Source of the DNA: Mytilisepta virgata
Taxonomy: Eukaryota; Mollusca; Bivalvia; Mytilida; Mytilidae
Assembly (NCBI GenBank): GCA_028015205.1
Contig: CM051512.1
Span: forward strand, 9,794,255 to 9,858,254
DNA: 64,000 nt
Direction: 5' to 3'
Shown: positions 61,052 to 64,000 of the stretch, piece after piece
How the letters are laid out: every line of letters begins with the position of its first letter
Numbering within the stretch: the stretch's first letter is position 1
Notes under the pieces: model-generated
Databases searched by the model: none
What the model was told of the DNA's origin: nothing
What the model saw: only the letters and a program-made list of their open reading frames with translations
Position numbers and translations under genes: made by a program

Positions 61052-61252
61052 AAAGTGCAAAAACTTAAAACTTGAATATAAAAAATTCTTGTAAGAGTTT
61101 AAAAAAGGTCAGTCTACAGAGGTTGTTTTTAAAACTTTTTTCGAGACGATTTTTATTTTATTTTTGCTGTAAATATTGCGCTACAAGTTATTGCTATCAC
61201 CAGATTGCCGGTTAAATTAATCAAACTTTGACTTAAAATAATTCCAGAATTA

Positions 61253-61626
61253 CTGAGGCCACACCAAATTGATTTTTAGTTATTTGGATTTCGCCGCACC
61301 GATTTTCGGACTTTGTAAATTTAAAGAATAAACCTTTTTGCCGCTTCATTTTGCAAAAATGCTGAAATTTCACCCCAAATTCTCCATTTGTCAAGAAATT
61401 CAAAATATAAAGTGTTCACCCACTTCTAAAATTTGATACAAAATAGGAATTTTTTCCCTTTTTTTGCAATGTTTTTGTTAAAAAAAATTGTGCCGCACCT
61501 AAATTTGATCCTCGCCTGAAAAAAACAAGTGCTCAAGAAACAAAATTAAAATTAAAACTTTCGTTCGCACCTATTTTTGCCATAAAAAAATCCAAAGAAC
61601 TAAAAATCAGTTTGATGTGGCCTAAG
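61253..61626. mobile_element. MITE with GGCCACA-type inverted ends, copy 2
   Basis: Diverged copy of 13,066-13,432. AGGCCACACCAAATTGATTT at the left pairs with AAATCAGTTTGATGTGGCCT at the right. About 200 bases after the ADI1 stop codon. Confidence 0.8.
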
Positions 61627-63685
61627 GTCTAAACACACTTGACGAATACAAAATATCTTTACACTGATGCTAGCATGCTTAACCAAAAGGGGCTAATATA
61701 TTATATTTTAAAATCTTAAAAATCGATATATAGAAAACATTTATCAAATTGTTTATTAATAACATATTTTGATTTTTAGGAGGAAAAGGAGGGGTGATGG
61801 AGTAAGAAAAAACTTTAAAAATCTGAGGTTCGAAATTTGGCGAAATAGTCAAACTTAGAAATGTGGTGAAAAATAAGACTGAATTGTTACTGGATTCAAG
61901 TAATAAAATTTTAGAGAAAAAATGATCGCGCATCAGCGAGAAAATAAACAACGTAAGAATCCGCGATTGTTTGCTTCCTCTTTTAAAATCAAATGCCGGA
62001 TTTGCTTCCTTACCTCAAAAATTATTGGCGGAAGTGCCACAAAATCGTTTTGAAACGAATAATTTGATCAGAAAGAAGTCGTTTTACTGTGGGGGATCTC
62101 AAAGTTTTAAGGTGTTTTATAACAACAAAAATACATTCGTTATGAATATTGCATACTAAAGGGTAAATTTTGTGTAAAACAGAAATTGACAAATTTGACC
62201 TATAAATGACCTCTGATAAAATGGACAGTTGTATTTATATTGCATCACCTCACCGTTATCAGAAACAAAGGCCAGTGTACGTTTGGGTAATACACATTAT
62301 ATAGGACATAAATGTTTAGTAACATCCGATTATTTCAAATATGATAAAAAGTCTTACTAAATGACCTTAGGAGTCTTAATTGTTGAAAAAAGTAAGACAT
62401 AAATTTTTGGCAAAAATATTGTAGTTCGAAAGACAATTGAAATACTGAAACTGAAATTTTTAATAGTAATTTAAACAATTTTCGTTTTTTAATCTAAGAG
62501 GTTTTAATTTGTGCAGCGTAAGAAAAAAACTTTCTGAAGCTCTTTTTTAATCTCAATTTAAAATAAAAGAAAGAACAGAAAACCTGTACTTCCAGAAACG
62601 ATACCATATAGCTGAACATTCTATTTATCATGCGCTTATGGCGTAAGTGTTGATTTGAAAGTCTAGTCAAGGGGGCGATTGTTGCTTTAAGCAGCGTATT
62701 GTATATATATGCTTGATGTATGTTATATATATACACTTTTAAAAAAAGTATAGTGCCTTTTTTGTGTGAATATTGTTACTCGTGTCCATATTTTGTAAAT
62801 TAAATACTGTATGCAATATATTTGTGGCGTCTATATTTATAATCTTAAGAAAAAAGATTTTACATGTTATTCAAATTACAAGCAGGGTATATTATTTATG
62901 ATTTATATGACTGAAGGCGAAATTAATATAAGTTCAACACCAGAATGTCATAAATTTTCACATTTTTGTTTTATTTTGATTGTGCAATGTTTTATTATAT
63001 TCTGACATAAAAATATTTTATGCTGATTAAAGCTGTAGGTATATATTGTTTTCACATATTAATATGTTGTTATTGTCGTCAGGAACCTTTATATCGAAGT
63101 AAATGAAATGCAAATTATAGGTATGTCTCCGGCATTTGAATATATCACTCCTTTTCCACAATTTTGACAATGGTTAGCTTACCAGACTCAAAGAATAATT
63201 CTATTTTTCCTTCATCCGTGATGCGTAAGCAATCAACATCTTTTCGAGATTCACTAGCGAAATGACTTCGGTCTTGGAACAAATTTTCCTACTAAGGACG
63301 ATTATGTTTTTGAACTTATGTTTTGTCTCACTACGAAAATTGCTTCAGGATCAAAATGTGTTTATTGTTTTAATTTCAACTCTTGACACAAAGTCATACA
63401 TGTGACAAAATCCAAGCATTGAAACATGGCTTGTATTGCTGTCCTTCATATGAAAGTCACATTGAGGTCTTCACCAGTACAATAATATCTCACCCCATTA
63501 CAAGTTCAAGACGGCAGTCAGCACCAGTTTTACTTAACCAGTGTAGCTGAAATGTGTCATGAAGTTTCACATTATGGAAACTACTTAAGTATTATTACAT
63601 TTGCGTCGATTGGAAATCCAAGATGGCTGCCAAATCATGCTTACCGCATGTTACAGGGCTTTTCTGATTCGTAAAATTTAAATAT
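61627..63685. other. AT-rich intergenic DNA
   Basis: No gene recognised; the longest ORFs (60-90 codons) are AT-rich and lack domains. A short fragment of the modular repeat family (GGAAATCCAAGATGGCTGCC) lies at about 63,610-63,632. Confidence 0.5.
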
Positions 63686-63833
63686 ACAATACATAGTCAT
63701 TGTCGGAAAATATAAAATTTATTTGGCGAGCTTTAGAAACATGAGAAAAGGCGAGCTTCAGTGAACCTTTTCCCCATGTTTCGCAGCGACCTCAAATAAA
63801 TTTTATATTTTCCGACAGTGATTTTGTATTGTC
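63686..63833. repeat. Foldback inverted repeat
   Basis: Left text AATACATAGTCATTGTCGGA and AATATAAAATTTATTTG is mirrored by CAAATAAATTTTATATTTTC and TCCGACAGTGATTTTGTATT. The centre has GAAACATGAGAAAAGG and CCTTTTCCCCATGTTTC. Arms are about 65 bp with some mismatches. Confidence 0.85.
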
Positions 63834-63981
63834 ATTATCCTGCAACCCCCTTTAGATGCGTAAAATGCCTTAAAATTACATTTGAAGTTGAAATTCAACT
63901 GCAGTGAAAACGCGGGAAACGCCACGACGTCATCTGGTACGCTCCTCGCGCTCTTCATGTAAACAAGTACCAGTAGACTTT

Positions 63982-64000
63982 ATTAGGTCATTGACCTAAT
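63982..64000. repeat. Short palindrome at the window edge
   Basis: ATTAGGTCA and TGACCTAAT around a single T: a perfect inverted repeat and an IR1 arrangement of AGGTCA. It may be the start of an element cut by the window edge. Confidence 0.6.

Overview
This window is eukaryotic and AT-rich. It holds long spliceosomal introns with GT-AG borders, polyadenylation signals, a non-LTR retrotransposon, and dense short inverted-repeat and tandem-repeat DNA. The interspersed repeats (the CCTTCCGGAGCAC family, a GAGCTNACCTGACCC family, SINE-like 3' domains) and the gene set point to a marine bivalve, probably a mussel of the Mytilus type. The species call is inference; no search was run.

Four protein-coding genes can be rebuilt exon by exon, all on the + strand. 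(1) 6,678-23,113: a PLP-dependent cysteine sulfinate decarboxylase-like gene (CSAD/GADL1/GAD group) with 11 coding exons and 512 codons. A broken copy of its last exon lies upstream at 915-1,070, so the locus was once partly duplicated. (2) 29,624-30,886: a two-exon gene joining one PARP-type zinc finger to two PC4-like domains, an uncommon architecture. (3) 33,992-40,270: a five-exon gene for a small secreted C-type lectin of 161 residues. (4) 58,927-61,051: a four-exon acireductone dioxygenase gene (ADI1, methionine salvage) with all four metal ligands. In every gene the exon phases close without a frameshift. The genes do not form an operon. CSAD and ADI1 both act in sulfur amino acid metabolism, which may be coincidence.

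The rest is mostly repeat DNA. CSAD intron 8 carries an intact 865-codon reverse transcriptase ORF (15,588-18,185) and a 1.8-kb modular element (18,594-20,409). CSAD intron 5 and the 3' flank carry two inverted copies of a TTAA-flanked MITE. Related modular elements occur at 1.2-1.9, 5.5-6.6, 28.1-29.2 and 31.4-32.6 kb. The lectin introns are packed with direct repeats and nested inverted-repeat elements.

From about 44.0 to 58.3 kb there is an array of six related elements of about 1.8-2.3 kb, interrupted at 52.1-54.5 kb by two copies of another foldback element. The six elements contain 25 regularly spaced clusters of AGGTCA half-sites, each paired with a TGACGTCA palindrome. The whole array sits inside an older element whose inverted ends are at about 42,755 and 58,591. 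Two 40-bp minisatellites lie at 25.6-26.0 and 40.4-40.6 kb. I found no convincing functional tRNA, rRNA, CRISPR or prokaryotic feature.
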